A DNA stretch of 64,000 nucleotides, taken from Sitta carolinensis. Its lineage: Eukaryota; Chordata; Aves; Passeriformes; Sittidae. Of this stretch, positions 20,641 to 33,510 are shown in pieces. The stretch covers positions 7,424,452 through 7,488,451 of the forward strand of contig CM063294.1 in NCBI GenBank assembly GCA_032173965.1. The letters run 5' to 3'. Below the pieces are notes generated by a model that saw nothing but the letters and a program-made list of their open reading frames with translations, did no database searches and was not told the DNA's origin. Every line of letters begins with the position of its first letter. The stretch's first letter is position 1. Made by a program: the position numbers and the translations under genes.

Positions 20641-22189
20641 GGGAAGGGTTGGGTGGATTTGTTTCCAGCCAGGGATTTTCCCTCTGTAACTCCGTATTTC
20701 ATAATCAGAAATAAGCTGCCGTTGGCCTCTCCTCTCTTTCCTGCTTCCCTGATTATTCCTAGGCATAAAAAAATCATTAGGTCTTAAGCACCTAAAAATC
20801 AAGATAAGCTGTTTTATGAGTAAACCCGATAATGTGTCTCAGCACAGAAACATGACAATAGGGAAGCGATGATTTGATCTCTGCCCTTCCAGCTGTTACC
20901 ACGTCCTTTTCTAAAATATTAATCAGGAATCAGCATTAATCCAGAAGCATTTAATTTCCTTTAATGCCGTTAAATGCTACACTGCTTCACTTCAGCCCGT
21001 GCAGATGGCAGGACAACTCCTAACAGACTCCAGTCAATTATGTCCTTCACTTCTGCTTCAGAAACAGATTGAAATTAATTAAAGTATTGACAAGCCAGGA
21101 ATAAACAACATTCCACGTATCAAAATAACTCGGTCATATGATTCGCTTATTTGAGTGGCTTTTTGACCAAACAAAACAAAACAAAAAAATCAAACAAACT
21201 GTGGCGGTGGGGTGGGAGGGAAAGGGTGAGGTTTTCTCATTTTGTGCTGGTTTGAAACAAAACTCCTGCTCACATCGCAACCCCGCACCTCCAAACCCAG
21301 AGGCTGCAAGAGAACGAAGCGTTTAAAGCAGCTGATAGCGCTGATTAAACCCGATTGTCGGGATGAAGCGGAGAAGAAGCAGCCAGGCGATTTGATGGTG
21401 TCAGCAGCTGCCGTGTGGGGGCTGGCACAGCCCATCCCAACTGGGAGCGCTCCCAGTTTGGGCACTGGGACCCTCCGGGCACGGGAGACCGCGAGGACAC
21501 CGGGGCTGCAGCGGTGGCTCCAGCCCTGAGTCCACCTCTGGCTCTGGGACTGGATCTTGGAATAACCTGAGTTCCCACAGGATCACCCAGCCCTGCACAG
21601 CCTCAGAATCCCAGTCTGAGCATCCATCCAAACACTCTGACTCTGGCAGTGCCGCCAAAACCCAGCTGGCATCCTGAGCTCCAGGAGCTAGCTGCCCACA
21701 CTCTGGAAAAACATCCCAAAATCCCAGCCTGGGCATCCCTGGAGCTCCAGGAGCTCTGGGGCAGTGCCAGCACCCTCTGGGGAAAAACAATTCCCAAAAT
21801 CCCACCTGACCCTCCCTGGCCCAGCTGCAGCCCTTCCCTGGGTGCTGTCCCTGTCCCAGAGCAGAGATCAGAGCTGCAGACCCCCCCTCATTCCCAGAGC
21901 CCCCAGCAGCTCCTCCAGACCCTTCCCCATCCCCGTGTCCCTCTTGGGAGGCTCTCCCAAATTTTAAAGGTATTTTTCCCATTGTGGTGGAGGTGAGGCT
22001 CTCATGCAGGGCACACGGGGCTCCAAAGCCAGGAGCCCCTGGGCTCTGCAGCTCTGGGCACTCTCCTCAGCAGCAGCACAACTTCTGCCTCTTCCCAGTG
22101 GGAAAGGCACCTGCCAACCCACCCAGGACAGTGAGATGCTTGGCCATGGTCAGAGCCAGGGAGCGAGGCAGGAGTCAGCACCTGGGGCA
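20641..22189. other. Intron 1, non-coding
   Basis: No exon is recognised. Around 21530-21960 the sequence is rich in 'ccagctg' and 'ctgggca' type words and open in several frames, which suggests old repeat DNA. Confidence 0.4.
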
Positions 22190-22800
22190 TGAGGGAGGAA
22201 ATGAAAGCAGCCCTGGGGAGCTCTGGGCTCTGCCTGAGCCCTGGGGCTCTCAGAATCCCAGGATCCCCAGGTGGGAAGAGCCCTCCAGGACCATCGAGTC
22301 CAGCCCAGCCCCTGGCCCCAGTGCCACAGCCAGGGATGGGCACTGCCAACCTCCCTGTGCTGCCTGAGCACCCTGTCCATGCAGGAATTCCTCCTGGAGA
22401 ATCCCAGAGTCACTGGGCTGGCAGAGCCCCCCAGGACCATCGAGTCCAACCCAGCCCCGACCCCTCACCCAGCCCCTGGCCCCAGTGCCACAGCCAGGCT
22501 GTCTGAAACCCACCCAGGGATGGGGATGCACCCCCTGCCCGGGCAGAACATTCCAGCACTTCATCACCCTTCCTGTGGAAAGCTTTCTTCTGATATCTAG
22601 CCCAATTTTCCGTTGACTCAGTTTGAGCTTGTGTCCTCCCATCCTGACTGTTGCTGCCTGGTGAGAGAGCCCAACCCCACCTGGGCACAGGCGCCTTTCA
22701 GGAGGTTTAGAGAGTGAGGGGGGCACCCCCGAGTCTGCTGTGCCCCACCGAGCCCCCCCAGCTCCCCCAGGGCTCCCTCCCAGGGTCTGTATCCCAGCCC
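22190..22800. mobile_element. CR1-type LINE, internally duplicated
   Basis: The phrase 'ccaggaccatcgagtcca' with 'ccctggccccagtgccacag' occurs twice (about 22287-22340 and 22431-22498). It is followed by 'tttcttctgatatctagccc' and 'gagcttgtgtcctcccatcc', a typical CR1 3' portion. The arrangement suggests tandem partial duplication or two insertions. Confidence 0.75.
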
Positions 22801-23445
22801 CTCGTCCCCTCTGGATGTGCTCCACGTCCTTCTGTCCTGCTCCCTGCAGGAGCGAGGTGCCCCCGGCCACCTTCCCTGCCTGCCTCTCCCGCAGGGCACA
22901 TCGGCAGTTACATAATTCACACCCACAGGCGAGCAGATATCGCTGCAGGGCTGATGTATGTGAGCACAGTCCTCAAAACCCATTAGACTGTCACCTAAAA
23001 TATAAGCTAAAATTAACTTATGAAATCAGCATGAGATTAAGATCACAGTATTTACACCGAGCAAAGGCAGCTGCTGCAAATACTTTGTTTGGATCCTCTA
23101 ACAACTTCCACAGGAGAGCCCTGGTGCCACCCAAATCCCACCCTGACATCCACCTGGGCTCTGCAGCACCTTGGATTAATTTTTTTTTTTTTTTTTCCTT
23201 ATAATATATTTGCAAGTCTGCAGACTTTAATCCAGCTGTCCCCCTTCAGGTGCTGAAGATTCCCCTTTGGTTTTCACACACACCCCACTTTGGGATGTGC
23301 AGCACAGGGAGGATGTGGGGCTGCTGGAGAGAGTCCAGAGCAGGTACCAGGATGCTCAGAGGGATGGAGCTGGGAGGAAAGGCTGGGAGAGATGGGACTC
23401 TGTGCAGAGGATTTGAATGCAGTTATCAAACACTCCACAATGATT

Positions 23446-23476
<31 letters not shown>

Positions 23477-26400
23477 GGAGGAAAAAGATTTCCTCCCAGA
23501 GAGGAAATCTGCTCTGCTGGAGGAAAGGCTGAGAGAGCTGGGACTCTATGCAAAGTATTTTAATGGAGTTATCAAACACTCCACAACAATGAAAAAACCC
23601 AAATCTCTGACTTAGGCAGGGATTTAGACACAGCTTACACTGCAGAGCACAGCAGAAGTGTTGTAACAATCAGTTCTCCTTTGTAAGTGCTGCATGAAAC
23701 CAAAGATCAAACACGCTTTTAATCAGAAATGTTTTGATCAGATCCTAACTAGAATTGCTCCTCCAAAGTGAGTCCATGGGCTCTACCACCAGCAGTTTAA
23801 TGATGAACAGAGGAGGAGGAAAGGAGCAGAACAGCAGCCCTGACTTCTGGTGCATAGCCCACAGTCATAAAGTGATTATCCCCTGTTTTCCCTGCCTGTC
23901 TCCTGTCACACACTGCTGAACGTTCACCAACATCCAGCACAGAGCTGAGCTCAGGGGAGCTGTTGGAATGAAGCACCTCATTGCCAATATTCTCAATAAT
24001 TGCCATTCATTTCCCTTCTGCATTCCCCAAGTGCTGAGGGCAGAGTCCAGGGTGTCCTTCTGCACAAGAAGCTTTGCAATTTGGCTACTCTACACGAATA
24101 ATTTTACATCACAGAGACCTCACCATTACACACAGGTATGACTCAAGCTTTATCTCAGGAGTTTAGGCAGGGACTGGATGCAGGTCCATGACACAGAGCA
24201 GGAAAATAAAGGTTTAGGCTCATACCAAACATACTTGAGTGCCCAGATTTCTCACAGAATTGAGAATTATTGCCTCCTGCAATAACCAGGTGCAGAAATG
24301 AGGTGCACAGAGCCCACAGCTCTTCAGGTGCTGCTGCTCCTGGCCTCAAAGCATTTAATGCTCTGTGTTATTATTCCTTTTCCTGTAAAAATTCCCCCAA
24401 AATAAGCCTTAGCCTATGCCCAGAAATTTGTTACCTTTTGATCAAAGCCCTTCAGGCAGTTCTGTCATTCTCAGCACTCTCATTCTGACTTTCTCAAACC
24501 TTTGTTCCCATCTTTGCCCGGAGCCCAGGCCTTGCAAGATGTTCAAACCAGAAACCATGAAGGTCCTGCTCTGTCTTTTCAAGCAATATCTGCAGTCAGG
24601 AAAATATTGTTAAATGAGAGGCATTTAGTCAGGACCCTTGGAAGGGTCCTGGCATGAGGCTGGGTATTAAAAAATATGGGGATTAAAATATCCAGGCTGT
24701 GCCCTTTCCCCACTGCCTGTTTACACCTTGGACAGCAAAAGACAAATACAGCTATTGGCTGTCTAACTTCGAATATTTCCTGGAGGGTTTCCCAGTTTCA
24801 AGCCTCCAGGGGAACGAAGAAGTTCCTTGCAGTTACCTCTGCTAATGGAAGGCTTGGCACAGACAGGATAAAACATTGATTTCTAGAATACATTTTATTT
24901 GAGACACCCTCCAGGCCCCCTGTGCGACTCCAAGCCACACAAAAACAGCTCCCAAAAAACTCATTTTGAGCTTTACTATAAAAAAAAAAAAATGAAAAAA
25001 ACAAAGCTTGATCAAGATAATTGCAGTGGTGGCAGCCAGAAACCTTCCAGCCCCTGATGTTCACCAGCTCATTTTTATTGCTCTCACCCGTGGGGAGGCT
25101 CCAGCAAGGTGTCCTCTCCAGGCAGTGGAATGTCCTTGATTCAAAAGCAGAGCTCTTAAATTCCTTATTTTATTTAAACCTCCTTCTACAGCCCCAGCTA
25201 AGTGCATGTTCTGAATACTCCCCACAAAGCCCTCATCACATTTCCCACTTCGAATAAACACCAGGGGAGGTCAAGGTGCTTTGAGGATGGGAAGTGCAGG
25301 CTCCAGATGCCACCCAGGAGTCAGGACCAGCACATTTCTGCAGCCTGGGGAGCTCTGGGGTGTTTGTTAATTGGGGTTAATTGTGGCTAAGCAGGGCAGG
25401 AGCTTCAAGAAAGGAATGGGCTCATCTTCAGGAGTCCCTGATTCCTGGAAAGAGCCACTCCTGGGGAAGAGGGCAGTGGGGACAAAAGAAATTTTGCCAG
25501 CCTTGTGCTGAGGGTCAGCCCTGGAATAGCAAGGAAGGTTTTGTGGAAAGCCCCTGGCACTGCAGCTGCCCTGGGCTAAAACTGGCAGTAAGGCCCAGCC
25601 CATTTTTGCCAGGATATCCCAGTTTTTAGGGTGGTTTTCACATCCTTCCACAGCCTTTTCCTGACCTCCACTCACTGCCCCTCTGTGCAGAGACACTGAT
25701 GCTAAAAAACATGATGCAAGACATCCAAAAAGTTCAGTTTTGTGGCCCAGCTTTTAGTCCAGGGAATTTTCATGTGCACAGATTGCTCAAATAAAAGCAG
25801 ATGAAAGCTCACAGAGGCGTGTGATGGCCTGACCTCCCCGTGGGGCTGAGCACAAACACAAACAGGAGCTGCCCCTCTGCACTCTCCAACTTGATTTTAT
25901 TAATTTATTATAAAATACCTCATTTATTTACAGAGCCTGTGTGTCTCCCTTGCTCCACAGCTGCCATCAGAGAGCACACTATTAATTTGCAGAAGCTGGA
26001 GCCAGGCTTAAAAACTCCATTAATTAAGTGTTGGCGGAGGTGTTTGGAAAGATGTTCCCATAAATATAGTGCTTTAAAGTGTTTCCCTAGAAACTGAGAA
26101 AAGAGTTGAACAATATGAAAAATACCCAGGCTGATGACTCCCCCATGGAGCAGTGCCTGGGCTGAAGGGAGCATTTAGGAAAGAGAACTTTTTTTCCCCC
26201 AAGGTTTTTTTGGTTATTTTTGGCTGGTAGCACAAAATGTAGAAGTGATGGTTTATCCCAAGGTTTGTCATTCCTTGCTTCCCTGTGCCCTCCTGCTTTG
26301 CCCTGGTGTTGTTGGCAGGTGGGGAATGCTCTGTGCACTCTGTGGCTGCAGGTTCAGAAATGCCCCAGGTGTTTGAGTATTCCCAGTTTGTGGATCCTCC

Positions 26401-26499
26401 CAAAGTGTCCCTGCTGTGCCCAAACCCCTCAGCACCTCCAGGCAGGAGAGGACAAACATGGCAAACCCCACAGCCCCTTTCACCTGGCTCCTTAGAGCC
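22801..26499. other. Intron 1, non-coding with small CR1 pieces
   Basis: At 23290-23430, 'ctgctggagagagtccagag' and 'ggatggagctgggagg' resemble a CR1 internal segment, followed by a poly-A run of 27 bases at 23445-23471 and a second similar segment at 23516-23590. Elsewhere I see no exon. Confidence 0.5.
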
Positions 26500-26900
26500 T
26501 TTCATGGAATCACTGAGGTTGGAAAAACCCTCCCAGGACACAGAGACCAACCTGTGCCTGATCCTCACCAGGGCACTCAGTGCCACCTCCAGGGATGGGG
26601 ATCCAAATCCCCCTGGGCAGTTCAGGGCCTGAGCATCCTTTCCATGCAGAAATTCCTGCTGCTGTCCATCCAACCCTCCCTGGGCAGTTCCAGTGGCTGA
26701 GCATCCTTTCCATGCAGGAAGTCCTGCTGCTGTGCCCCTGCCCAGTTCCCTCTGCTCTTGTCCCTGTCCCTGGAGCACAGCCCGACCCTCCTGTCCCCTC
26801 CTGGCAGGAGCTGTGCAGAGCCACAAGGGCCCCCTGAGCTCCTCTGCTCCAGGCTGAGCCCCTCTCCAGCTCCCTCAGCCCCTTCCCCAGCCTGGGGGAC
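26500..26900. mobile_element. CR1-type LINE fragment
   Basis: 'tcatggaatcactgaggttg', 'gcctgatcctcaccagggc', 'ccatgcagaaattcctgctg' and 'aggctgagcccctctccagc' follow the CR1 order on the plus strand. Confidence 0.8.
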
Positions 26901-27488
26901 CGGGTGGAGGCAGAGTTTGTCAGAAAATCTCGATCAGTTCATTTATCTCTGCAGAAATGCAAGAGCAAATCCCTTTCTGGATGGATGCTGCTGAAACTAC
27001 AGCAGGATTAGAGTTGATCTCCCCTTGGAAAGGCAATGAGGAAGAGAACTCCAGGCTGATTGTGGCCTGTAAAATGGCATTTTATAGCCTGTTATTTCTC
27101 ACCTAAGCAGAAATGCGATCAAAGGACTCGAGATAAACAATGATTTAATGACTCCAAGCGGAGAAGCTGCAGAGGGTTTGAGCAGAGCTCGTGTACACCA
27201 GAACAAACACTTCGATTGCACCCTGAGCTGTTTGTTTTCTGTGAAACCCCGCTGCAGGGGCACTCGGAGCACACCAACTCCTCCCTAAATCCCTCCCATT
27301 TCCCACACTTGGGGTCATTCCGGTGCCTGTTTGGCTCCAAGCGCTCAGCCCAGCCCCTCCCAGGACAGCCCCGGGGCTCCAGGGATTGGTCTTTGGGCTC
27401 CTGAATCTCCCAGGTTTGGATGGGGAGTGGAGACTGAGGACCCTCCCTGCCTGCCCTGGCACTGCGCAGGAGCCAAACCCATCCCAGA

Positions 27489-27970
27489 TGTTACAAATAC
27501 GTATTTTGGTGTTGGCTTTTCCTCAAATATTGAAATGAATGTTATAAATATGATGGGTTTTCTGTAGTATTTACTCTGTTTTAACTGCCTGAAGAGATGT
27601 ATAAAGTTTTTTCTTTGCTGTAGTTTAGAATTTAGGTGCAGTGTGTTTCAGCTGCCTGAATAGATAAAATAACTTCCAGAAGAAGCCCAAGTGACTCTCA
27701 GCATTCACCAATTGTGAAAAAGAGACCCAAGCCCAAATCAAAAGATAAGAACAGAATAAAAGTGGAACTGTGCTTGACAGACCCAAGGAGTGACCATGCA
27801 GAACAGTTCCTGAAAAAGTCCATAAGTCCATGCATGAAGAACAGGATAAAAGGGGATTCCAAGACACCCAGTCGACCTTTTTATATTAACCTTTGTTTTA
27901 TTTTATTTCTCTTATTGTCTCTATTAAACATTTTTAAATTTTACCAAGAAAGTGAACCTCGTTTTTCACA
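27489..27970 (+). mobile_element. Solo LTR, family B copy 1
   Basis: The element starts TGTTACAAATAC and ends TTTTTCACA, flanked on both sides by CAGA (a 4 bp target duplication). It is similar along its whole length to the inverted copy at 36949-37445. A late 'ctctattaaacattttt' provides a polyadenylation-type signal. No internal coding region remains. It lies in HTR4 intron 1, antisense to the gene. Confidence 0.8.
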
Positions 27971-29247
27971 CAGAGCCAGCCCCCATTGTGAGCCACAGGG
28001 ATCCTGAGCCAACTCCAGGCTCTGGGACTCATCAAACCCACAATCCTGTCAGGACCAGAGTCCCTGTGCCTTTGGGTTAAAAACCCAGGAGATTTCCTCT
28101 GCTTCAAACAAACACAACCAATCCAAGCCAACATTCCTCCTTCCCTCACCTTGCTGCTCATTCCTCAAAGTCAAGATAAGATTAATGAGGCACACACAGA
28201 ACTGCTGGAGGGCTCTGCACTTTCCGAGCCACAAGAACACCTTCAGCAACAAAACTAAAGCTGATAAAGCCAAGTTTGGAGGCAATTAACATCAATCTAA
28301 AATTCAGCTGGTTTAGGGGCTGGGCTTAAAAATAAAAAGCAATTACTGCTGTGGCAAACTGGAATAATAATATTGTTTTTTCATAGTTGATTTAGCAAAG
28401 GGAGTCTGCCTTCAGCAGCAGCTACAATTAAAAGGGTTTTGTAAAAGCTGTTTACCTGCACTAAAGGGTGGGGAAAAGGCAGGAAAAAGGGGGTTGGGAA
28501 AAACCAGGTGGGGGGGAAAAGGTGGGAATAAAAGGGGTCAGGAAAAAGGGGGTGGGAGAAAAGGCAGAAAAAAAAAAAAAGTCAGGGAAAAAGGGGTAGG
28601 AAAATGGTGGGAAAAGAAGGGATAGGGTGAAAGGGGGAAAGGGAAGAGAATGGGCAGGAAAAAGAGCCAGGACATGCAGAATTTGGCCTCTCTGGATTGC
28701 TGTAACCAATTTGAGGTTTTCATTTCAACCCACTTGACAGGAGCTCATTAACCCACTGCCGATAATAAATGTTCCCAATACCAATCGCCACGTCACACGA
28801 AATTAAAAAAAAGCCAATAAAATATAAATAGGAAATACACGTGGGTCATTTATTTTTCTACTCTGGAATTAGAGAAAATGAGGTCTGCCACCTCCCTCGG
28901 GCTGTGATGAATGCAAGTTCCACACTGAACTGTCAAAAAATTTCCAGGAATGTCTCTCCAACATCACGTCGCAACCTTTTCAAAATTCATAACATTTTCA
29001 ACTGAAAAGAAATCCTCGCCATGTCTAGGCCACGTTTGACACTTATCCAAATACCAGGGTGATGCCACGTCCTCAAAGAAGCTCCAGGAACCCCCAAACC
29101 AAGCCCTGCTGCCTGAGCAGAGACTTTTCTCTGCAGGCAAAGAGGAAATGCCAGCCTGCAGCCCTGCAGGTGCATTTGGAGGATTTGCAGGGTCAGGATT
29201 TGTTTGTCACAGCTCAGGGGCTGCAGGAGCTCAGTCCTTCCTCCTAC
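27971..29247. other. Intron 1, 5' end, with G/A-rich tract
   Basis: A 230 bp purine-rich stretch at about 28465-28680 is built from imperfect 'gggaaaaaggcaggaaaaag' words. The remainder is AT-rich with no recognised element. Confidence 0.5.
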
Positions 29248-29273
29248 CTCACATTCACATCAAGTTCTTCCAT
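29248..29273 (-). CDS. HTR4: 5-HT4 serotonin receptor, coding exon 1 (start codon)
   Basis: This 26-base coding segment reads MEELDVNV plus the AG of a Ser codon, ending at a donor AG|GTAGGA. Human 5-HT4 begins MDKLDANVS, so five of the first eight residues match, including LD and NV, and the N-V-S glycosylation site is recreated across the splice junction. Phase 2 matches exon 2. The start context is GTGATGG, with G at -3 and +4. From this start, Asp100 and Cys184 fall at the human positions. It is too short to appear as an open frame and was found by searching the minus strand for the expected N-terminus. Confidence 0.85.
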
Positions 29274-29329
29274 CACAGGCAGCAGGCACAGGGAGCTGGG
29301 AGTTCAATGTCCATAGAAGAGACCTCATC
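29274..29329 (-). other. Probable 5' UTR part of HTR4 exon 1, with overlapping upstream ORF
   Basis: A possible acceptor, CTCCACTGCAG, ends at 29330. The 56 bases between it and the start codon hold two upstream ATGs. One opens a 13-codon frame (MDIELPAPCACCL) whose TGA overlaps the receptor ATG as TGATG. The other runs past the start in a different frame. The acceptor choice is a guess. Confidence 0.4.
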
Positions 29330-29381
29330 CTGCAGTGGAGACAGAAATACAGGGATTGGTTCCAGGATCTCCCAGAAATGC

Positions 29382-29466
29382 AGATTTACCCCCACTGCAG
29401 GATCCAAGCCAGGTGCCCTTGGTAGATTTACCCCCACTGCAGGATCCAAGCCAGGTGCCCTTGGGT
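29382..29466. repeat. 42 bp tandem duplication
   Basis: Two consecutive identical copies contain 'gatttacccccactgcagg' and 'ccaagccaggtgcccttgg'. A poly-T/poly-pyrimidine run follows at 29536-29595. Confidence 0.9.
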
Positions 29467-30414
29467 TTTTTGCCACCTGGGCACACACCAGCTCATGCTC
29501 AGCTGCTTTACAGCAGCACTTCCAGGTATTTCGCTTTCTTTTTTTTTTTTCTTTTTTTTTTTTTTCTTTTTTTTTTCTTTTTTTTTTCTCTTCCTCTTCC
29601 TCCAGCCTGGTCGTGCCCATTCCAAATTACCTTCACACCTGCAAGGCTTCCCAAGTTACCTCCCAACTTTTCAAAGCTACGAAAAGTAGTTTGAATAGAG
29701 CCAAGCTGAGGAAAGTTTGCAAAGCCCAGGTGGGAAAACACAAGCAAGAAGTCTTGGTAAATTAGTTTCTGTTTTTACACAAAATTAAAACATTGACTTA
29801 CCACTAAATTAAACCAGGTTTCCTGTGACACTCTATTGTGCAGCCTTATGAATACTTAATAGCAGTGCTGTAATTACAAAGAACTAAACGCTTTGCAGCC
29901 TGAGTTAAAATAAATGTACTTACTTCCAGCACCACTAAGTGATGTAAATATTAATGGGGTTTTTTAACTCCATCGAAATTCCATCCTGACTCCAAAGAAA
30001 TGAATGCACCATCTTAATAATGTGCTTGTGCATTTGCTGCTGCTAATCCAGTGGAAAAAAATAGGCTCAGTTTCGGAGCACTTGAGGCTGCTGATTACCC
30101 CTTGTGCTGTCTCTAGGGAGCTGGGGATAAATCCACCAGCGCCGAGCTGTTCGTGCCAGCCCAGATGCAAATAATGCCATTGTGGTGCCTTGGCTTCAAA
30201 GGGAAATCGGCTGCCGGCTCCCAGACAGCTCTGCAATGCAAATGAGCCCCCATCAGCGTTTGGGGCGGCAGGAATTCGGGGGGGATCTGGCAGGAAAATG
30301 AATCCACGAACACCGGGGGTTTATGTGCAAAAAGGAGGCAGAGGGGTCCTTTGGCTTGGTTCCAGTAAAGGCAGATTCTCCGGGGGGTCTCTCACATCTT
30401 TGGAGGACACAGCC

Positions 30415-30900
30415 TTCTTTTTATCCCAATTAATAATCATTTCCTCCCTTTTATCCCACTTAATAATAATTTTCCTCCTTTTTATCACAATTAATAATTG
30501 TTTCCTCCTTTTTATCCCAATTAATAATAGTTTCCTCCTTTTTATCCCAATTAATAATAATCTTCCTCCTTTTTTATCCAATTAATAATAGTTTCCTCCT
30601 TTTTATCCAATTAATAATCATTTCCTCCTTTTTATCCCATTAATAATAAGTTTCCTCCTTTTTATCCAATTAATAATCGTTTCCTTCTTTTATCCCAATT
30701 AATAATCGTTTCCTTCTTTTATCCCAATTAATAATAATTTTCCTCCTTTTTATCCCAATTATAATCATTTCCTCCTTTTTCCCACTGTAATGAGAACCCC
30801 TTATACCAATTCCTAATGGACCATTTTTATCCCAATTAATAATCGTTTCCTTCTTTTTATCCCAATTAATAATAATTTTCCTCCTTTTTATCCCAATTTC
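30415..30900. repeat. ~30 bp AT-rich minisatellite
   Basis: About 15 imperfect units of 'tttatcccaattaataata' with 'gtttcctcctt' lie in tandem in the presumed 5' UTR intron. Lys/Ile-rich frames on the minus strand are by-products. Confidence 0.93.
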
Positions 30901-31904
30901 CCAGCCCCATTTCCCTCTCTCTTTTCCCCACTGGCTGAGGCACCTGAGAACCCCTGATACCTGAGATTCCCCTCTAATGGACACCCTCCCTTTAACTCTT
31001 AATTCTTATGGAATTTATGGTTTCTCCCCATTGTTTCTTTCATCTTTCAATATCCAATTTAATTTCTCAGCCAACCTACAGGTTGTTTGTAAAGGCAAAT
31101 ATCTTTTTTTTTTTTTTTTTTTTCCATTCATCAATCAGTAAAATCTTTCCCATTGTTTCTTTTCTCTCTCAGTGCTGGTTTTATCTCCCAGCAGACCCAC
31201 AGCTTGTTTGGAAAGACAAATCCCTCATCCCTCTCAGATATATTAGTCATAACTTTGCAAGGAAAATTTGCTGGAGTCCAAAGGATATTTTTATCAAAAA
31301 AAAAAAAAAAAACCAACAGAATTTGGCTGGCCCCTTTTGCAGCTTAAACCTTCAGCTGGGGATTCTTTGGGCACTCAGGAATCTGGTGATTCCAAAACTG
31401 CTGCTGTATTTTGCAAAGAAAAGGGTGGGAGGTCCAGAGTTTCACCTCTGGGTCCCTAAGACCTGATCTCCAACTTGAGTTTGGAGGAAAAACCCAAAAA
31501 TCCACTCTCCTGTGCTCCTGCTCTGGAGTTCTTCCACAGGACAAAATACCTGCTATGGTTTCATTCTTTAAGATACTGGCATAAAATGAATTCTGAGTTT
31601 TTTCCTGAAAAAACTTTTCAGTGATTTTGTATGTCAAAATTCTAGTTTGGGGGCATCTTTCTCCCTTTGTTCTTCTGGGAAAAAAATGTCATTTTAGTGT
31701 GCACTAAGGTTTCATAATATCTGTACCATCTTGCTGTCATGGAGAGTTCTACAATAACTGAAACTTTCTATATAAGAGTTAAAAAAACCCCAACCCACAA
31801 AAAACCCAAGCTATCCCCCTAAAACCCCCCAATTTCTAAAATGGAAAAAAAATCTTTACAAACAAATAAACCCCCAAAAAGGCAATGGCAACCAGCATGG
31901 AAAG
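30901..31904. other. Non-coding, poly-T runs
   Basis: Poly-T at 31107-31123 and poly-A at 31297-31312 flank AT-rich sequence. The segments 31033-31130 and 31150-31230 look like diverged tandem copies ('cattgtttctttcatc' and 'cattgtttcttttctc', then 'acctacaggttgtttg' and 'acccacagcttgtttg'). No gene is supported. Confidence 0.5.
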
Positions 31905-33510
31905 GCTGCACTGGTGGCACTGGGAATTCAGGAATGCCCCAGCTGAGCTCACCTGGCACACTGGGAATTCAGGAATGACCTGACTGTGCTCAGCTGGCAC
32001 ACTGGGAATCAGGAATGACCTACTGAGCTCACCTGGTGCACACTGGGAATTCAGGAATGCCCAAGCTGAGCTCACCTGGCACACTGGGAATTCAGGAATG
32101 ACCTGACTGAGCTCACCTGGCACACTGGGAATTCAGGAATGCCCCAGCTGAGCTCATCTGGCACACTGGGAATTCAGGAATGACCTGACTGAGCTCAGCT
32201 GGCACACTGGGAATTCAGGAATGCCCCAGCTGAGCTCACCTGGTGGCACACTGGGAATTCAGGAATGCCCCAGCTGAGCTCACCTGGCACACTGGGAATT
32301 CAGGAATGACCTGACTGAGCTCACCTGGTGGCACACTGGGAATTCAGGAATGCCCAAGCTGAGCTCACCTGGTGGCACACTGGGAATTCAGGAATGCCCG
32401 GCTGAGCTCACCTGGTGGCACACTGGGAATTCAGGAATGACCTGACTGAGCTCACCTGGTGGCACACTGGGAATTCAGGAATGACCTGACTGAGCTCACC
32501 TGGTGGCACACTGGGAATTCAGGAATGACCTGACTGAGCTCACCTGGTGGCACACTGGGAATTCAGGAATGCCCAAGCTGAGCTCACCTGGTGGCACACT
32601 GGGAATTCAGGAATGCCCCGCTGAGCTCACCTGGTGGCACACTGGGAATTCAGGAATGCCCCGGCTGAGCTCACCTGGTGGCACACTGGGAATTCAGGAA
32701 TGCCCAAGCTGAGCTCACCTGGTGGCACACTGGGAATTCAGGAATGCCCCGACTGAGCTCACCTGGTGGCACACTGGGAATTCAGGAATGCCCCGGCTGA
32801 GCTCACCTGGTGGCACACTGGGAATTCAGGAATGCCCCGGCTGAGCTCACCTGGTGGCACACTGGGAATTCAGGAATGACCTGACTGAGCTCACCTGGTG
32901 GCACACTGGGAATTCAGGAATGCCCAAGCTGAGCTCACCTGGTGGCACACTGGGAATTCAGGAATGCCCAAGCTGAGCTCACCTGGTGGCACACTGGGAA
33001 TTCAGGAATGCCCGCTGAGCTCACCTGGTGGCACACTGGGAATTCAGGAATGCCCAAGCTGAGCTCACTGGTGGCACACTGGGAATTCAGGAATGACCTG
33101 ACTGAGCTCACCTAGTGGCACACTGGGAATTCAGGAATGCCCGGCTGAGCTCACCTGGTGGCACACTGGGAATTCAGGAATGACCTGACTGAGCTCACCT
33201 GGTGGCACACTGGGAATTCAGGAATGCCCCGCTGAGCTCACCTGGTGGCACACTGGGAATTCAGGAATGACCTGACTGAGCTCACCTGTGGCACACTGGG
33301 AATTCAGGAATGCCCCGCTGAGCTCACCTGGTGGCACACTGGGAATTCAGGAATGAACTGGCTGAGCTCACCTGGTGGCACACTGGGAATTCAGGAATGA
33401 ACTGGCTGAGCTCACCTGGTGGCACACTGGGAATTCAGGAATGCCCCGGCTGAGCTCACCTGGTGGCACACTGGGAATTCAGGAATGCCCCGGCTGAGCT
33501 CACCTGGCAC
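31905..33510. repeat. ~44 bp minisatellite, 1.6 kb
   Basis: Roughly 36 units contain 'ggtggcacactgggaattc', 'aggaatgccc' and 'gctgagctcacct'. Three main unit types alternate ('gaatgacctgactgagctc', 'gaatgcccaagctgagctc' and 'gaatgccccggctgagctc'). Early units lack the 'ggtgg' and are shorter. Every unit carries GAATTC and GAGCTC, so EcoRI or SacI digestion would collapse the array. Confidence 0.96.

Noticed and set aside
31905..33510. CRISPR-like regular repeats
   Set aside because: Units are contiguous with no unique spacers, and the context is a vertebrate intron.
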